Of a stretch of DNA of 64,000 nt, positions 24,014 through 33,087 are shown piece after piece; within the stretch, counting starts at the first letter, position 1; every line of letters starts with the position of its first letter. The position numbers and the translations under genes were made by a program. Origin of the DNA: Caballeronia peredens (GTDB lineage Bacteria > Pseudomonadota > Gammaproteobacteria > Burkholderiales > Burkholderiaceae); NCBI GenBank assembly GCA_001544595.2, contig FCOH02000011.1, positions 62,001 through 126,000 of the forward strand, in the 5' to 3' direction. The notes under the pieces were generated by a model, which was given only the letters and a program-made list of their open reading frames with translations, did no database searches and was not told the origin of the DNA.

Positions 24014-24535
24014 ATGAAACGCACCAACATTCTTTCCCTTCTGCTCGGCGCGCTGCTCGTGCGCTTCCGCGTCGTCGACGAGGAGGCTGGCGGGTCCGCG
24101 CTGGGGGAATCGAGTTCTGGATCGGATGCAGCGCCGTCGCAGTCGTCGGATGCGCAGTCGCCGCAATCGCTCTTATCGGGCGCGGCGGCTGAGGGAAAGG
24201 CTGCTGGTGGTGCCTCGTCGGACGCGCCGTCGCAGGACAGCGGCTCTGTCGAACCTGCCACGGCTGGCGATGCAGGTGAGCAGGGAAACGCCAGTGCGTC
24301 GATTGCGGTCGTATCGTCCGAAAGCGCTGCAGCGTCTTCTGCCTCGCTTGCCTCAATCGACGCCGGCACCGCGGCAGACCCGGCGAACGCTACTACCGCT
24401 TCGCCCGGTGAGCATCCCGCATTGCCTCACCTCAGCGAACTCGAAGCCATGGTCGACCGCCTGTGTCTGCGCGGCGAACAGTTCGCGATCGACGAGTGGA
24501 AGCGTGTCATCCATGCAGCTCGCGCTGTTCTCTGA
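24014..24535 (+). CDS. Ser/Ala-rich low-complexity protein
   Basis: 173 residues. A short hydrophobic N-terminus (MKRTNILSLLLGALLVRFRV) is followed by ~100 residues almost wholly of Ser, Ala, Gly and acidic residues (SSDAQSPQSLLSGAAAEGKA), and a folded-looking end (LSELEAMVDRLCLRGEQFAI). The hydrophobic stretch is too short and too charged downstream for a sure signal peptide. Function unknown. Confidence 0.5.
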   Translation: MKRTNILSLLLGALLVRFRVVDEEAGGSALGESSSGSDAAPSQSSDAQSPQSLLSGAAAEGKAAGGASSDAPSQDSGSVEPATAGDAGEQGNASASIAVVSSESAAASSASLASIDAGTAADPANATTASPGEHPALPHLSELEAMVDRLCLRGEQFAIDEWKRVIHAARAVL

Positions 24536-24734
24536 AATCGTGGACGACCGCGTGCTGATCGGTCGAGAAGAAGCCGCTGAGTTGCTCAATCTCAGCGTCA
24601 ACGGCTTGATCAGTCGCACGCGCGTCAAAACCTACCGGCCGCGCCCGATCCGTCAGGGTCGGCGCGTGCTCTACGACCTAACGGAAGTGCTCGAAGTGAA
24701 GCGCGTTATGCAATGGCTCAGGGGACGGGAATGA
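24513..24734 (+). CDS. Small helix-turn-helix protein, 73 residues
   Basis: ATG 24513 lies inside the end of the previous gene. IGREEAAELLNLSVNGLISR is an HTH_17/MerR-like DNA-binding segment followed by RQGRRVLYDLTEVLEVKRVM, the usual wing and helix. Coupled by ATGA to the small terminase gene, so it may recognise the packaging site or control late genes. Confidence 0.65.
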   Translation: MQLALFSEIVDDRVLIGREEAAELLNLSVNGLISRTRVKTYRPRPIRQGRRVLYDLTEVLEVKRVMQWLRGRE

Positions 24735-25195
24735 ACTTCAAGCAGCAAGTTTTCGTCACCGAGTATCTGAAGGACCGCAACGCCATGCAGGCCGCGATCC
24801 GCGCCGGATACTCCGCAGCGTCGGCGCACGTGACATCGGCCAAGCTGATGAAGAACGCCGAGGTGAAGGCCGCGATCGATGCGAAGACGGCCAAGGTGCT
24901 CAACAAGCTCGAAGTGTCGGTCGAGCGCATCTTGCAGGAGCGCGCCCGCATGGCGTTCTACGATCCGGCCGACATCGCCCGCGAGCGGCTGCGCAAGCCC
25001 GAGGACATCGCGAACCTTCCCGAAGACGCGCGCCGCGTCGTGGCGGGCTGGGACTACGACGCGAAGGGCAAGATGCGCGTGAAGCTCGCGGACAAGAACG
25101 CCAGCCTCACCGCGCTGGAGAAGCACCTCAACATGTACCGCGACGACGCTGGCGACGGCTCGCCGCTCAACATCCACATCCACCTCGGGGATTGA
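24731..25195 (+). CDS. Terminase small subunit
   Basis: 154 residues from ATG 24731. The terminase_2 N-terminus is clear: NFKQQVFVTEYLKDRNAMQA, AIRAGYSAASAHVTSAKLMK and VKAAIDAKTAKVLNKLEVS. It binds the packaging start site and feeds DNA to the large subunit. Start chosen for the GGGGACGGGA site and the ATGA overlap with the HTH gene. Confidence 0.88.
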   Translation: MNFKQQVFVTEYLKDRNAMQAAIRAGYSAASAHVTSAKLMKNAEVKAAIDAKTAKVLNKLEVSVERILQERARMAFYDPADIARERLRKPEDIANLPEDARRVVAGWDYDAKGKMRVKLADKNASLTALEKHLNMYRDDAGDGSPLNIHIHLGD

Positions 25196-25198
25196 CCC

Positions 25199-25453
25199 AT
25201 GCGCATCACGAACATCTTCATCAAGAAAAGCCCCGTCCACGATCGCGCGTGGACGCTGCACATTGAGATCAACGAATGCCAGTTCACTGGCTACTTCGAT
25301 GACTTCGGCGGCTTTATCACCGCTGTGACGGAAGCGGCGCGCTACTTTGCTATCCGCGCCGGCAAGCTGCGCGTGACGGATGCGAAGCTCACGCGTCAGG
25401 TCGTGCCGGGCGACGGCAGTGCGCGTGCGCTGCCCGGGGACAAGCTGCAATGA
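25199..25453 (+). CDS. Hypothetical protein between terminase subunits, 84 residues
   Basis: Starts MRITNIFIKKSPVHDRAWTL. The mixed beta-helix pattern with CQFTGYFDDFGGFITAV suggests a small soluble fold. It overlaps the terL start by 4 nt. Not recognised. Confidence 0.55.
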   Translation: MRITNIFIKKSPVHDRAWTLHIEINECQFTGYFDDFGGFITAVTEAARYFAIRAGKLRVTDAKLTRQVVPGDGSARALPGDKLQ

Positions 25454-26940
25454 GCGACGTTCCGTCGACAGGCCGCGAGGTCCACTACAAGCCGCCCGGC
25501 CCGGTCGGCAAGGCGTTCATCAAGTCCGACGCCTTCGTCGCCGGCATCATGGGTCCGATCGGCTCGGGCAAGTCCGTCTGCTGCGTCATGAAGCTCGTGC
25601 GCAACCTGCAGAAGCAGGCGCGGCAGAAAGACGGCTGGATCAGGCGGCGCACGGCGATCGTGCGGAACACGTACGCGGAACTGCGCACCACGACGATCAA
25701 GACGTGGCACCAGTGGATTCCGCAGGGCTACGGCAGCTATCGCGACACGAGCCCGCCGACGCATCACATCGTCGACTCCGGGCAGAAGATCGATTGGGAA
25801 GTGATCTTCATCGCGCTCGACCGGCCGGACGACGTGCGCAAACTGCTGTCGCTCGAACTGTCCGACGCATGGATCAACGAGGCGCGCGAGGTTCCGAAGG
25901 CGGTGCTCGACGGCCTCACGGGCCGCGTCGGTCGTTTCCCGCGGCGCGAGGAGGGTGGCGTTACCGACCCTCAGATCATGATGGACACGAACCCACCAGA
26001 CTCGGATCACTGGTGGTATCGCAGCGCCGAGGAGCAGACGCCGGAGTACGCCGAGGCCAATGCTCAACTCGAAGACAAGCTGCGCGAGATCGGCTCACTG
26101 CGCCCGGATCAGAACCTCTTCGACTGGTTCCGTCAGCCAGGCGGACGCTCGCCGAACGCGGAGAACACGCAGAACCTCGACCCCGGCTATTACCTCAAGG
26201 CCAGCGCCGGCAAAAAGCCGGAGTGGATCAAGGTCTACGTCGACGGCGACTATGGTTTCGTGATGGATGGCCGCGTCGTCTATCCGGAGTACAGCGACGT
26301 CGTGCACTGCCGGGCGTTCGAGGCAAACCCGCGCATCCTGCTGCACATCGGCATGGACTTCGGTTTGACGCCCGCCGCTGTCTTCGCGCAGCACATGCCC
26401 AATGGGCAATGGCGCAAGCGCAGCGAAGTCGTCACCGAGCGCGCCGGCATCATCCGCTTCGCGCGGCTCGTGAAGGATCACATCGCGCAGCAATACCCGA
26501 ACTTCAAGATCGGCAGCATCACGGGCGATCCGGCCGGCAACGCCGCGAATGGTGGCGACGAGGAAGAGCGCACGACGTTCCAGCTTCTGGAGGCGAACGG
26601 CCTGAAGGTCGAGCCTGCACGCAGCAATGCGCCGACGCTACGCATCGAGGCCGTGCGTGATCCGATGACGCGCCTCATCGACGGAGAGCCCGGCATGCTC
26701 GTTCACCCCGACTGCAAGACGCTGCGCAAAGGCTACATGGGCGGCTATCACTACAAGCGCATGCAGATGAGCGGCGATGAGCGATATCAAGACGTGCCAA
26801 ATAAAAACATGTATTCGCACGTTTGTGACGCGGATCAGTATCTTATGATCGGTGCCGGAGAAGGAAAGGCGATCGTGAGACGTGAACCCGTGGCGAATCG
26901 CCCGTCCTTTGCGATCACGGATTACCAGACCGACTTCTAG
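25450..26940 (+). CDS. Terminase large subunit
   Basis: 496 residues. The ATPase has a Walker A-like GPIGSGKS (35-42) and a Walker B region DAWINEA (139-145, acidic Glu144). The RNase H-like nuclease begins at GMDFGLTPAAVFAQ, with GDPAGNAANGG and the late acidic residue in HVCDADQYLMIG. It drives DNA into the procapsid and cuts concatemers. All motor and nuclease motifs are present. Confidence 0.92.
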   Translation: MSDVPSTGREVHYKPPGPVGKAFIKSDAFVAGIMGPIGSGKSVCCVMKLVRNLQKQARQKDGWIRRRTAIVRNTYAELRTTTIKTWHQWIPQGYGSYRDTSPPTHHIVDSGQKIDWEVIFIALDRPDDVRKLLSLELSDAWINEAREVPKAVLDGLTGRVGRFPRREEGGVTDPQIMMDTNPPDSDHWWYRSAEEQTPEYAEANAQLEDKLREIGSLRPDQNLFDWFRQPGGRSPNAENTQNLDPGYYLKASAGKKPEWIKVYVDGDYGFVMDGRVVYPEYSDVVHCRAFEANPRILLHIGMDFGLTPAAVFAQHMPNGQWRKRSEVVTERAGIIRFARLVKDHIAQQYPNFKIGSITGDPAGNAANGGDEEERTTFQLLEANGLKVEPARSNAPTLRIEAVRDPMTRLIDGEPGMLVHPDCKTLRKGYMGGYHYKRMQMSGDERYQDVPNKNMYSHVCDADQYLMIGAGEGKAIVRREPVANRPSFAITDYQTDF

Positions 26941-26949
26941 GAGTGCGGC

Positions 26950-27168
26950 ATGACAACCCTCTTCAGCAAACCCAGCGTTCAAGCACCGCCGCCGCCTCCT
27001 GTCGCGCCACCGCCGCCGACGGTCGACGAAGCCTCTGTGCAGGCGGAGAACGATGCGGACGCGCTGCGCCGTCGTCGCGGCATGGCCTCGACAATCCTCG
27101 CGGGTGGCAGCACCTCATCGACCTCGCAACAGCCCACGACGAGCGCCGCGCGCTTGCTCGGAAGCTGA
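26950..27168 (+). CDS. Small proline-rich phage head-region protein
   Basis: 72 residues. A run of Pro (PSVQAPPPPPVAPPPPTVDE), then ALRRRRGMASTILAGGST and a C-terminal SAARLLGS. The RRRRG...ILAGG...LLG pattern is seen in small proteins beside podovirus portal genes. Precise role unknown. Confidence 0.6.
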   Translation: MTTLFSKPSVQAPPPPPVAPPPPTVDEASVQAENDADALRRRRGMASTILAGGSTSSTSQQPTTSAARLLGS

Positions 27169-27191
27169 TTCTTTTCACTTCGGAGGCAACC

Positions 27192-27506
27192 ATGGCGCGT
27201 CGCGCTCAACTCACACTTCTGTCGAATGCTGGTGCCGGGGCTGGCGCTGGTGTGGACTGGCCCGGTGGTAACGGGCTGTTCATGGTCGACGCCACGTTCG
27301 GCGGCGGCAGTGTCGCGCTCGAACAGCTTTCTCCCTCGGGCAAGTGGTTGCCGCTGGTGAACCTCGCCACCACGACGGCGATCTCGCTGACGGCAAACGG
27401 CGTGGCGAACTTCCTCGCACCGGCCGGCCAGATCCGCGCGAACGCGACGACGGCCACGGCAGTCAACGCATACGCCATCGGCGTGCCGCAGAACGTCGCG
27501 GGGTAA
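27192..27506 (+). CDS. Hypothetical structural protein, 104 residues
   Basis: ATG 27192 follows CGGAGGCAACC. Starts MARRAQLTLLSNAGAGAGAG; the rest alternates small and hydrophobic residues (VALEQLSPSGKWLPLVNLAT, FLAPAGQIRANATTATAVNA) as in beta-sandwich decoration or tail proteins. Not recognised by name. Confidence 0.55.
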   Translation: MARRAQLTLLSNAGAGAGAGVDWPGGNGLFMVDATFGGGSVALEQLSPSGKWLPLVNLATTTAISLTANGVANFLAPAGQIRANATTATAVNAYAIGVPQNVAG

Positions 27507-27508
27507 TC

Positions 27509-29179
27509 ATGGCTGACGAACGCGCCAACGATCTCATTCGCCTGCAAGAGCAAATGCAGGCGCGTCGCGGCATCTGGGAAGGCCACTGGCGCGAAGTCGC
27601 TGAGCGCGTGCGCCCGAACCAGAACATCTTCCAGCAGGAGCGCCCGGACGGCGACAAGCGCAACGAGAAGATCTTCGATGCGACTGCGCCGCTTGCGCTG
27701 CCGAAGTTTGCCGCGGCTGTGATCAGCTTCACGATGCCCGCGACGCAGAAGTATCAGGCGCTCACCACGAGCGACGAGGATCTCGACGGCAACACCGATG
27801 TCAAGCGCTATCTCGAAGCCGTGAACGATGTGCTGTTCAAGGCGCGGTACGCGGCGCGCGCGAACTTCCAGAGCCAGTCCGGTGAGGTCGTGCTCGACGT
27901 CGGCGCGTTCGGCACCGGCATCCTGTTCGTCGACGACGTGCTCGGCGTGGGGCTGCGCTACAAGTCTTTCCCGCTCGCTGAGTGCTTTATCGAGGAAGAC
28001 GAGCACGGCACCGTCAATCGACTGCACCGCAAGTTCCAGTACACCGCCGCGCAGGCCGCATCGATGTTCGGCCGCGACGCGCTGTCCGAGGGCATCAAGC
28101 GCGCGCTCGAACGCAACCCGCTGGAAAAGTTCTGGTTCCTGCACACCGTCGGCCCGAACGACGATTACGTGCAGGGCTACGCGTTGCACCCGACGAAGGG
28201 CAAGAAGTTCTCGTCCTGCTACATCGAGTTCGAGACGCGCACCACCGTCGACGAGGGCGGCTATCGCACGTTCCCGTTCGCCGTGCCGCGCTTCGAGACG
28301 AGCCCGCGCGAGTGCTATGGCCGCTCGCCCGCGATGGCGGTGCTGCCCGATATCAAGATGCTCAACGAGATGAGCAAGACCGTGCTGCGCGCCGGCCAGA
28401 TGGTCGTGGCGCCGCCGATCATGCTGTTGGACGATGCGAGCCTGCAGGCGTTCAACGTTCGCTCCAACGCGCTGAATCACGGCTACGTCGACCAGAACGG
28501 ACGCGCGATGGCGATTCCGTTCCAGACGCAGGGGCGCGTCGACATTGGCCTCGACATGATGAACCAGCGTCGCGAGGTGATTAACGACGCGTTTTTCGTC
28601 ACGCTCTTCCGCATCCTCGTCGAGGAACCGCAGATCACCGCGACCGAGGCGATGCTACGCGCGCAGGAAAAAGGGCAACTTCTCGCGCCGACGATGGGCC
28701 GCATGCAGTCGGAACTGCTTGGGCCGATGACCGAGCGCGAGCTCGACGTGCTGGCGATGAACGGCGCGCTTCCACCGATGCCGAAGGAATTGCTCGAGCG
28801 TGGCGGCGAGGTGCACATCCGCTATCAAGGCCCGCTCAATCAAGCGCAACGCGCGGGCGTGGGAATCGGCATCATGCAGACCATCCAGTCGGTCGCGCCG
28901 CTCGCGCAGATCGATCCGAGCGTGATGATGATCTTCGATCTGGAAGCGTGCGCGCGCGAACTCGCCTCGATCAACACGGTGCCGGAGCGCCTGCTGCGAA
29001 CGGACGAAGAGATCACCGCGATGAAGGAGCAGCAAGCGCAGGCCGCACAGGCGCAGCAACTGCTCGCGGCGGCTCCGGTCGCAGCCTCCGCTGCGAAGGA
29101 CTTCGCACAGGCGCAAAGCCTCGCGGGCTCCGCACCGAATCAGGTCGCGCCGAACCTTCTGCCCGCGGGAGCCCAATAA
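27509..29179 (+). CDS. Portal (head-to-tail connector) protein
   Basis: 556 residues from ATG 27509. The N-terminus ANDLIRLQEQMQARRGIWEG, then WREVAERVRPNQN, and the middle SPAMAVLPDIKMLNEMSKTV and TATEAMLRAQEKGQLLAP are typical of the podovirus connector family (Head-tail_con). It forms the dodecameric ring for DNA entry and exit. The C-terminal ~70 residues are Ala/Gln-rich (EQQAQAAQAQQLLAAAPVAA), probably the barrel region. Confidence 0.9.
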   Translation: MADERANDLIRLQEQMQARRGIWEGHWREVAERVRPNQNIFQQERPDGDKRNEKIFDATAPLALPKFAAAVISFTMPATQKYQALTTSDEDLDGNTDVKRYLEAVNDVLFKARYAARANFQSQSGEVVLDVGAFGTGILFVDDVLGVGLRYKSFPLAECFIEEDEHGTVNRLHRKFQYTAAQAASMFGRDALSEGIKRALERNPLEKFWFLHTVGPNDDYVQGYALHPTKGKKFSSCYIEFETRTTVDEGGYRTFPFAVPRFETSPRECYGRSPAMAVLPDIKMLNEMSKTVLRAGQMVVAPPIMLLDDASLQAFNVRSNALNHGYVDQNGRAMAIPFQTQGRVDIGLDMMNQRREVINDAFFVTLFRILVEEPQITATEAMLRAQEKGQLLAPTMGRMQSELLGPMTERELDVLAMNGALPPMPKELLERGGEVHIRYQGPLNQAQRAGVGIGIMQTIQSVAPLAQIDPSVMMIFDLEACARELASINTVPERLLRTDEEITAMKEQQAQAAQAQQLLAAAPVAASAAKDFAQAQSLAGSAPNQVAPNLLPAGAQ

Positions 29180-29182
29180 CCG

Positions 29183-29449
29183 ATGTCCATGTTCGATCGC
29201 ATCCTGCGGCGTCGGTCGTATTACCGCGCCGCGTTCCAATCCGATGCCGGCCGCAAGGTGCTGGCAGACCTGCGGCGGTTCTCTCGATTCGGGGAGTCGC
29301 CGCTCGTCGTCTCAACCATCCGCCAACAGGCGGACCCGATTGCCACCGCCGTGCAGATCGGTCGGCAAGAGATGTTCCAGCGCATCATCGCGCATCTGCA
29401 CATTGACGACGCACAACTCCTGAAACTCAAAGAGGAAGCTGAAGAATGA
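29183..29449 (+). CDS. Bbp19-like phage protein
   Basis: 88 residues: YYRAAFQSDAGRKVLADLRR, then VVSTIRQQADPIATAVQIGR and QEMFQRIIAHLHID. This small family is named from Bordetella phage BPP-1 and usually sits between portal and scaffold, as here. Role unknown; overlaps the scaffold gene by ATGA. Confidence 0.75.
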   Translation: MSMFDRILRRRSYYRAAFQSDAGRKVLADLRRFSRFGESPLVVSTIRQQADPIATAVQIGRQEMFQRIIAHLHIDDAQLLKLKEEAEE

Positions 29450-30399
29450 ATACCGCCGCCGCCGCATTCTCCGCAGCACCCGCCGCTGCTCCTGCTGCTC
29501 CCGCTGGTACACCGCCTGCCGCTGGCGTTCCGCCGAGCGCCGCACCCGCTGCCAGCGCGCCCGCCGCTGGTACGCCGCCCGCAGCCGCGCCGTCGACGCC
29601 GCCCGCTGGCGCTGGCGACAACTGGTTCGCCGGATTCCAGAACGAGGAAGTGCGCAATTGGACGCAGGCCAAGGGCTGGAAAGATCCGGCCGCGATGGCT
29701 GAGAGCGCATGGAATCTCGAAAAGCTGATCGGTCACGAGCGCGCCGGGCGCACGGTCGTGATCCCCGCCGACGATGCGCCGCCCGCCGAACTCGCCGCGT
29801 TCCGCGCGAAGATGGGCGTGCCGGAGAAGGTCGACGACTACATGAGCGTGATGAAGGTGCCGGAAGGGCAGTCCGACACGTTCGCGAAGGAAGCCGCAAG
29901 CTGGTTCCACGAGGCAGGCATCCCGCCGAAGCAGGCCGCGATGCTCGTCGAGAAGTGGAACGCCTCGATGGCGAACGGCACCACGCAGCAGGCCGAACAG
30001 GCGCGCGTGCAATCCGATCAGGAGTTCAGCCAGGTCGTCACGTCGTGGGGCAAGGAAGCCGACGCGAATCTCGAACTCGGCAAGCGTGCCGCGGCGCAGT
30101 TTATCCCGGCGAAAGATCCCGCCGAGCGCCAGGCGATCCTCGGCAAGCTGGAAGGGGCGATCGGCACGAAGGCGATGCTGGAGATGTTCGCCAATATCGG
30201 CAAGAACCTCGGCGAGCATCGCATGGCGACGTCGGGCGATCCGGGCGGCCTCGGCGTATCGCCTGCTGAAGCGCAAGCGAAGATCGCAGCGCTGAAGGCG
30301 GACAAGGTGTGGACCTCTGCCTACCTGCAGGGCGACGCTTCGAAGAAGGCTGAGATGGAACGCCTGATCAAGATCGCATACCCGGCGCCGCAAGCATGA
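29446..30399 (+). CDS. Scaffolding protein
   Basis: 317 residues. The first ~60 are Ala/Pro-rich and unordered (APAGTPPAAGVPPSAAPAAS); the remainder is helical and charged, with WFAGFQNEEVRNWTQAKGWK, the phage scaffold-like VPEKVDDYMSVMKVPEGQSD and KTLGEH-like ends. Position between portal and capsid and composition match internal scaffolds that are lost from the mature head. No protease gene is evident nearby. Confidence 0.75.
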   Translation: MNTAAAAFSAAPAAAPAAPAGTPPAAGVPPSAAPAASAPAAGTPPAAAPSTPPAGAGDNWFAGFQNEEVRNWTQAKGWKDPAAMAESAWNLEKLIGHERAGRTVVIPADDAPPAELAAFRAKMGVPEKVDDYMSVMKVPEGQSDTFAKEAASWFHEAGIPPKQAAMLVEKWNASMANGTTQQAEQARVQSDQEFSQVVTSWGKEADANLELGKRAAAQFIPAKDPAERQAILGKLEGAIGTKAMLEMFANIGKNLGEHRMATSGDPGGLGVSPAEAQAKIAALKADKVWTSAYLQGDASKKAEMERLIKIAYPAPQA

Positions 30400-30614
30400 G
30401 CGATACCACAATCACATCACTATCGCGTGAGTCGGTCCGCTTAGAATGCTTGCGACTGGCTCATCGTCCTGACAAGGACGCTCTTACCGTGATAACGCGG
30501 GCTGAGGAGTACGAGATGTATGTGCTCGGAGCCTATTTCGTGCCAGCGGAAGAAGATCCCCCGCCACCAAAGACCGACAAGCCGACGGCAAAGGCCCGGT
30601 CCAAGAGCAGCTAG
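30396..30614 (+). CDS. Hypothetical protein, 72 residues
   Basis: Starts MSDTTITSLSRESVRLECLR and ends in a basic proline tail (PPPPKTDKPTAKARSKSS). ATGA overlap with the scaffold gene. Not recognised. Confidence 0.5.
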   Translation: MSDTTITSLSRESVRLECLRLAHRPDKDALTVITRAEEYEMYVLGAYFVPAEEDPPPPKTDKPTAKARSKSS

Positions 30615-30714
30615 ACACTGCCGCATGGCCCCCGCGTTACGGGGGAAGAAGCGGCCCCGAATAGGGCAAGCCCTTCGAGATCGTGAGTCTCTTTCACTTT
30701 TTCTGGAGGGCATC

Positions 30715-31605
30715 GTGTCCCAATTCGTCACCACCCATTACGTCCAGCAATACACCACGAACGTCCAACTGCTCTCGCAGCAGAAGGGCTCGCGCCTGAT
30801 CGGCTCGGTCACGCAAGGCACCTACGTCGGCAAGCAAGGTGTGCCGGTCGATCAGTTCGCACCCACCGTCGCGCAGAAGCGCACCACCCGTTATCCCGCT
30901 CTCACGCCGGCAGACACGCAGGCTGATCGTCGCTGGGTGTTCCCGTCGGACTACGACTGGAACGACCTCATCGACAACATCGACAAACTGCGCCTGCTGA
31001 TCGATCCGCAATCGAGCTACGTCTCGAACGGCACGGCAGCGATGAATCGTGCGAAGGACGATGAAATCATCGCCGCCTTCTTCGGCACCGCGAAGACCGG
31101 CGTCGACGGCAGCGTGTCGACGAACTTCCCGGCCAGCCAGCAGATCAGCGCATCGGAAGGCGCAAGCTCGGCGACTGGCATGAACGTCGAAAAGCTGAAG
31201 GCCGGTATCCAGCTTCTGCTGCAAAACGAAGCGTGGGATCCGTCCTCGGGCGAGCGTATCAACTGCGTGATCACCGCGAAGCAGAACCGCAACCTGATGG
31301 ACGAAATTCAGGTCATCAACTCCGATTACAACGGCGAGAAGGCCGTCGTGAACGATGGCTTCGTGATGTCGTGGGGCAAGGTGGATTTCATTCACTCCGA
31401 GCGCCTGCCGCTCAATGGCTCCTCGCAGACGCGCGTTCCGTTCTACGTGAAGGAAGGCATGCATCTGGGCCAGTGGCAGGACATTTCGGCGGACGTCTCG
31501 CAGCGTAAGGATCTGGCCGGCTTGCCGTGGCAGGTCTACCTGTACGGCACGTTCGGTTCCACGCGAACGGAAGAGAAGAAGGTCGTCGAAATCCCCTGCG
31601 CGTAA
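30715..31605 (+). CDS. Major capsid protein
   Basis: 296 residues from a GTG at 30715 (TGGAGGGCATC before it). VTTHYVQQYTTNVQLLSQQK and GSRLIGSVTQGTYVGKQGVP are the typical start, and the C-terminal region TRVPFYVKEGMHLGQWQDIS and LPWQVYLYGTFGSTR follows the BPP-1/BcepC6B capsid type. The HK97-like fold is assumed from the family. The 100-bp gap ahead has a CCCCCG-CGTTA-CGGGGG hairpin (30629-30645) that may protect the capsid transcript. Confidence 0.85.
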   Translation: MSQFVTTHYVQQYTTNVQLLSQQKGSRLIGSVTQGTYVGKQGVPVDQFAPTVAQKRTTRYPALTPADTQADRRWVFPSDYDWNDLIDNIDKLRLLIDPQSSYVSNGTAAMNRAKDDEIIAAFFGTAKTGVDGSVSTNFPASQQISASEGASSATGMNVEKLKAGIQLLLQNEAWDPSSGERINCVITAKQNRNLMDEIQVINSDYNGEKAVVNDGFVMSWGKVDFIHSERLPLNGSSQTRVPFYVKEGMHLGQWQDISADVSQRKDLAGLPWQVYLYGTFGSTRTEEKKVVEIPCA

Positions 31606-31647
31606 GCCGGGCAGACCTTCCCCTCTCACGAATCAAAGGAGTGAATC

Positions 31648-32157
31648 ATGGCAGTCGTTACCGTCAAGTCCACCACGATCACGAACCGCGATGCGGTGCC
31701 GCCCGTCATCAACGACGGCCGGCTCGAACGCGGCTCGCTGCGGACGTCTCACGGCTATGTCACCGCAACCAACGGTGATTCGGCCAATTCGAAGTACATC
31801 CTCGCATCGTTGCCGTCCACGGCGCAGGTGCGTCAAATCCTGTTCTCGTGCGCCAACTTGGGCGCGTCGTCGTCAGTCAACATCGGCGTGTCTCGCAACA
31901 CGAAGGACGGCGGCGCAGCAGTGAGCGCCTCGCTCTTCGCATCGGCACAGGCCACGTCGGCCGCGCTCTCGAACACCGATGTGACGAACCAGTCGGGCAG
32001 CTACACGCTCGACAAGCAGGAGCAACCGCTGTGGCAAGCGGCTGGCCTCTCGGCTGATCCGGGCGGCACGCTCGACATCGTGGCGACCGTTTCCGTCGCG
32101 ATCGCGGCGACGGGTCTCATCGGCGCAGCCACGGAGTACGTCGACAACGGCAACTGA
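31648..32157 (+). CDS. Capsid-associated structural protein (possible decoration protein)
   Basis: 169 residues, small-residue rich and beta-like: RTSHGYVTATNGDSANSKYI, LFSCANLGASSSVNIGVSRN and LGLIGAATEYV-like end. It is directly after the major capsid gene and ahead of a strong terminator, a common place for decoration or stabilising proteins. Function inferred from place only. Confidence 0.6.
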   Translation: MAVVTVKSTTITNRDAVPPVINDGRLERGSLRTSHGYVTATNGDSANSKYILASLPSTAQVRQILFSCANLGASSSVNIGVSRNTKDGGAAVSASLFASAQATSAALSNTDVTNQSGSYTLDKQEQPLWQAAGLSADPGGTLDIVATVSVAIAATGLIGAATEYVDNGN

Positions 32158-32190
32158 TCCGAAGCAATTTTCTTTGTAGTGCGGCGATTT

Positions 32191-32220
32191 CCCGCGAGCT
32201 TTTCGGCTCGCGGGTTTTTT
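32191..32220 (+). terminator. Intrinsic terminator after the capsid genes
   Basis: CCCGCGAGC-TTTTCG-GCTCGCGGG, a perfect 9-bp stem, followed by six T. It would separate abundant capsid mRNA from tail genes. Confidence 0.85.
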
Positions 32221-32239
32221 GCAAAATGGAGATCTAAAC

Positions 32240-32464
32240 ATGGCAACCCGTCGATACTCGATCAACCCCGAAGACAGCGATCATCAGGTGACGGATGCGA
32301 CCGGCATTGCGGTCGTCACGAAGAACATCGAACTCACCGTCGATTGGGACACGCTGCGCGCGGCAGGCCTCTCGGAGACGCAGACGCGCATGCAGGTGCT
32401 GGCCGCGCTCGAACGTCTTCACGCGTACATCGAGACCTCCGGCAAGTATCAAGTCGCTGGCTGA
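32240..32464 (+). CDS. Hypothetical phage protein, 74 residues
   Basis: ATG 32240 with GGAGATCTAAAC upstream. Starts MATRRYSINPEDSDHQVTDA. Mixed alpha-beta small protein (VVTKNIELTVDWDTLRAAGL). Found between capsid and adaptor; not named. Confidence 0.6.
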   Translation: MATRRYSINPEDSDHQVTDATGIAVVTKNIELTVDWDTLRAAGLSETQTRMQVLAALERLHAYIETSGKYQVAG

Positions 32465-32475
32465 GGCGCTGAGCC

Positions 32476-33075
32476 ATGGCCTCGCAAGCTGAGATCTGCA
32501 ACCGCGCGCTCACGAAGCTGGGCGCGGCGCGCATCACGGACGTTCTTGAAAACAGCAAGAGCGCGCGTGCCATGAACGCGCTGTGGGACACCGTGCGCAA
32601 GGCGGAATTGCGGCGCCGGATCTGGCAATTCGCCACAACGCGCACGACGCTGCCCGCCGTCTCCCCTGCGCCCGCGTGGGGATTCAACAACGCCTTCCAG
32701 CTTCCGTCCGACTTCCTGCGCCTCGTCCAGGTGAACGACACGTTCGCCGTGCCGGGCCTGACCGATTACCGCGATCAGGACGACAGCGCATATGTCATCG
32801 AAAACAATCAGATCCTCACGGTGTTCAATGCGCCGCTGAAGATCCGCTACATCCAGAACGTCACCGAGCCGGGACGCTTCGATCCGCTCTTCGTCGAGAT
32901 GCTCGCTTCGAAGCTGGCCTATGAGGCGTGCGAGGAAATCACTCAATCGACCTCGAAGAAGCAGGCCGCGAAGGACGACTACAAAGAGGCGCTGCGCGAA
33001 GCAGTCGCCACAGGCGCCGTCGAGCGCGTGCCGCAAGGCTTCCCTGACGACTCCTGGATGCTTATCCGAATCTAG
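32476..33075 (+). CDS. Tail adaptor protein (T7 gp11-like)
   Basis: 199 residues. AEICNRALTKLGAARITDVL, then RAMNALWDTVRKAELRRRIW, are characteristic of the head-tail adaptor of podoviruses, and QLPSDFLRLVQVNDTF follows. It connects portal and nozzle. Good ribosome spacing after TGAGGCGCTGAGCC is weak, but the start is the only sensible one. Confidence 0.8.
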   Translation: MASQAEICNRALTKLGAARITDVLENSKSARAMNALWDTVRKAELRRRIWQFATTRTTLPAVSPAPAWGFNNAFQLPSDFLRLVQVNDTFAVPGLTDYRDQDDSAYVIENNQILTVFNAPLKIRYIQNVTEPGRFDPLFVEMLASKLAYEACEEITQSTSKKQAAKDDYKEALREAVATGAVERVPQGFPDDSWMLIRI

Positions 33076-33087
33076 ACGAGGAACCTC

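Noticed and set aside
24014..24060. Secretion signal on the Ser/Ala-rich phage protein
   Set aside because: The hydrophobic stretch is short and is followed at once by Arg, Asp and Glu residues, so I left it as unassigned.
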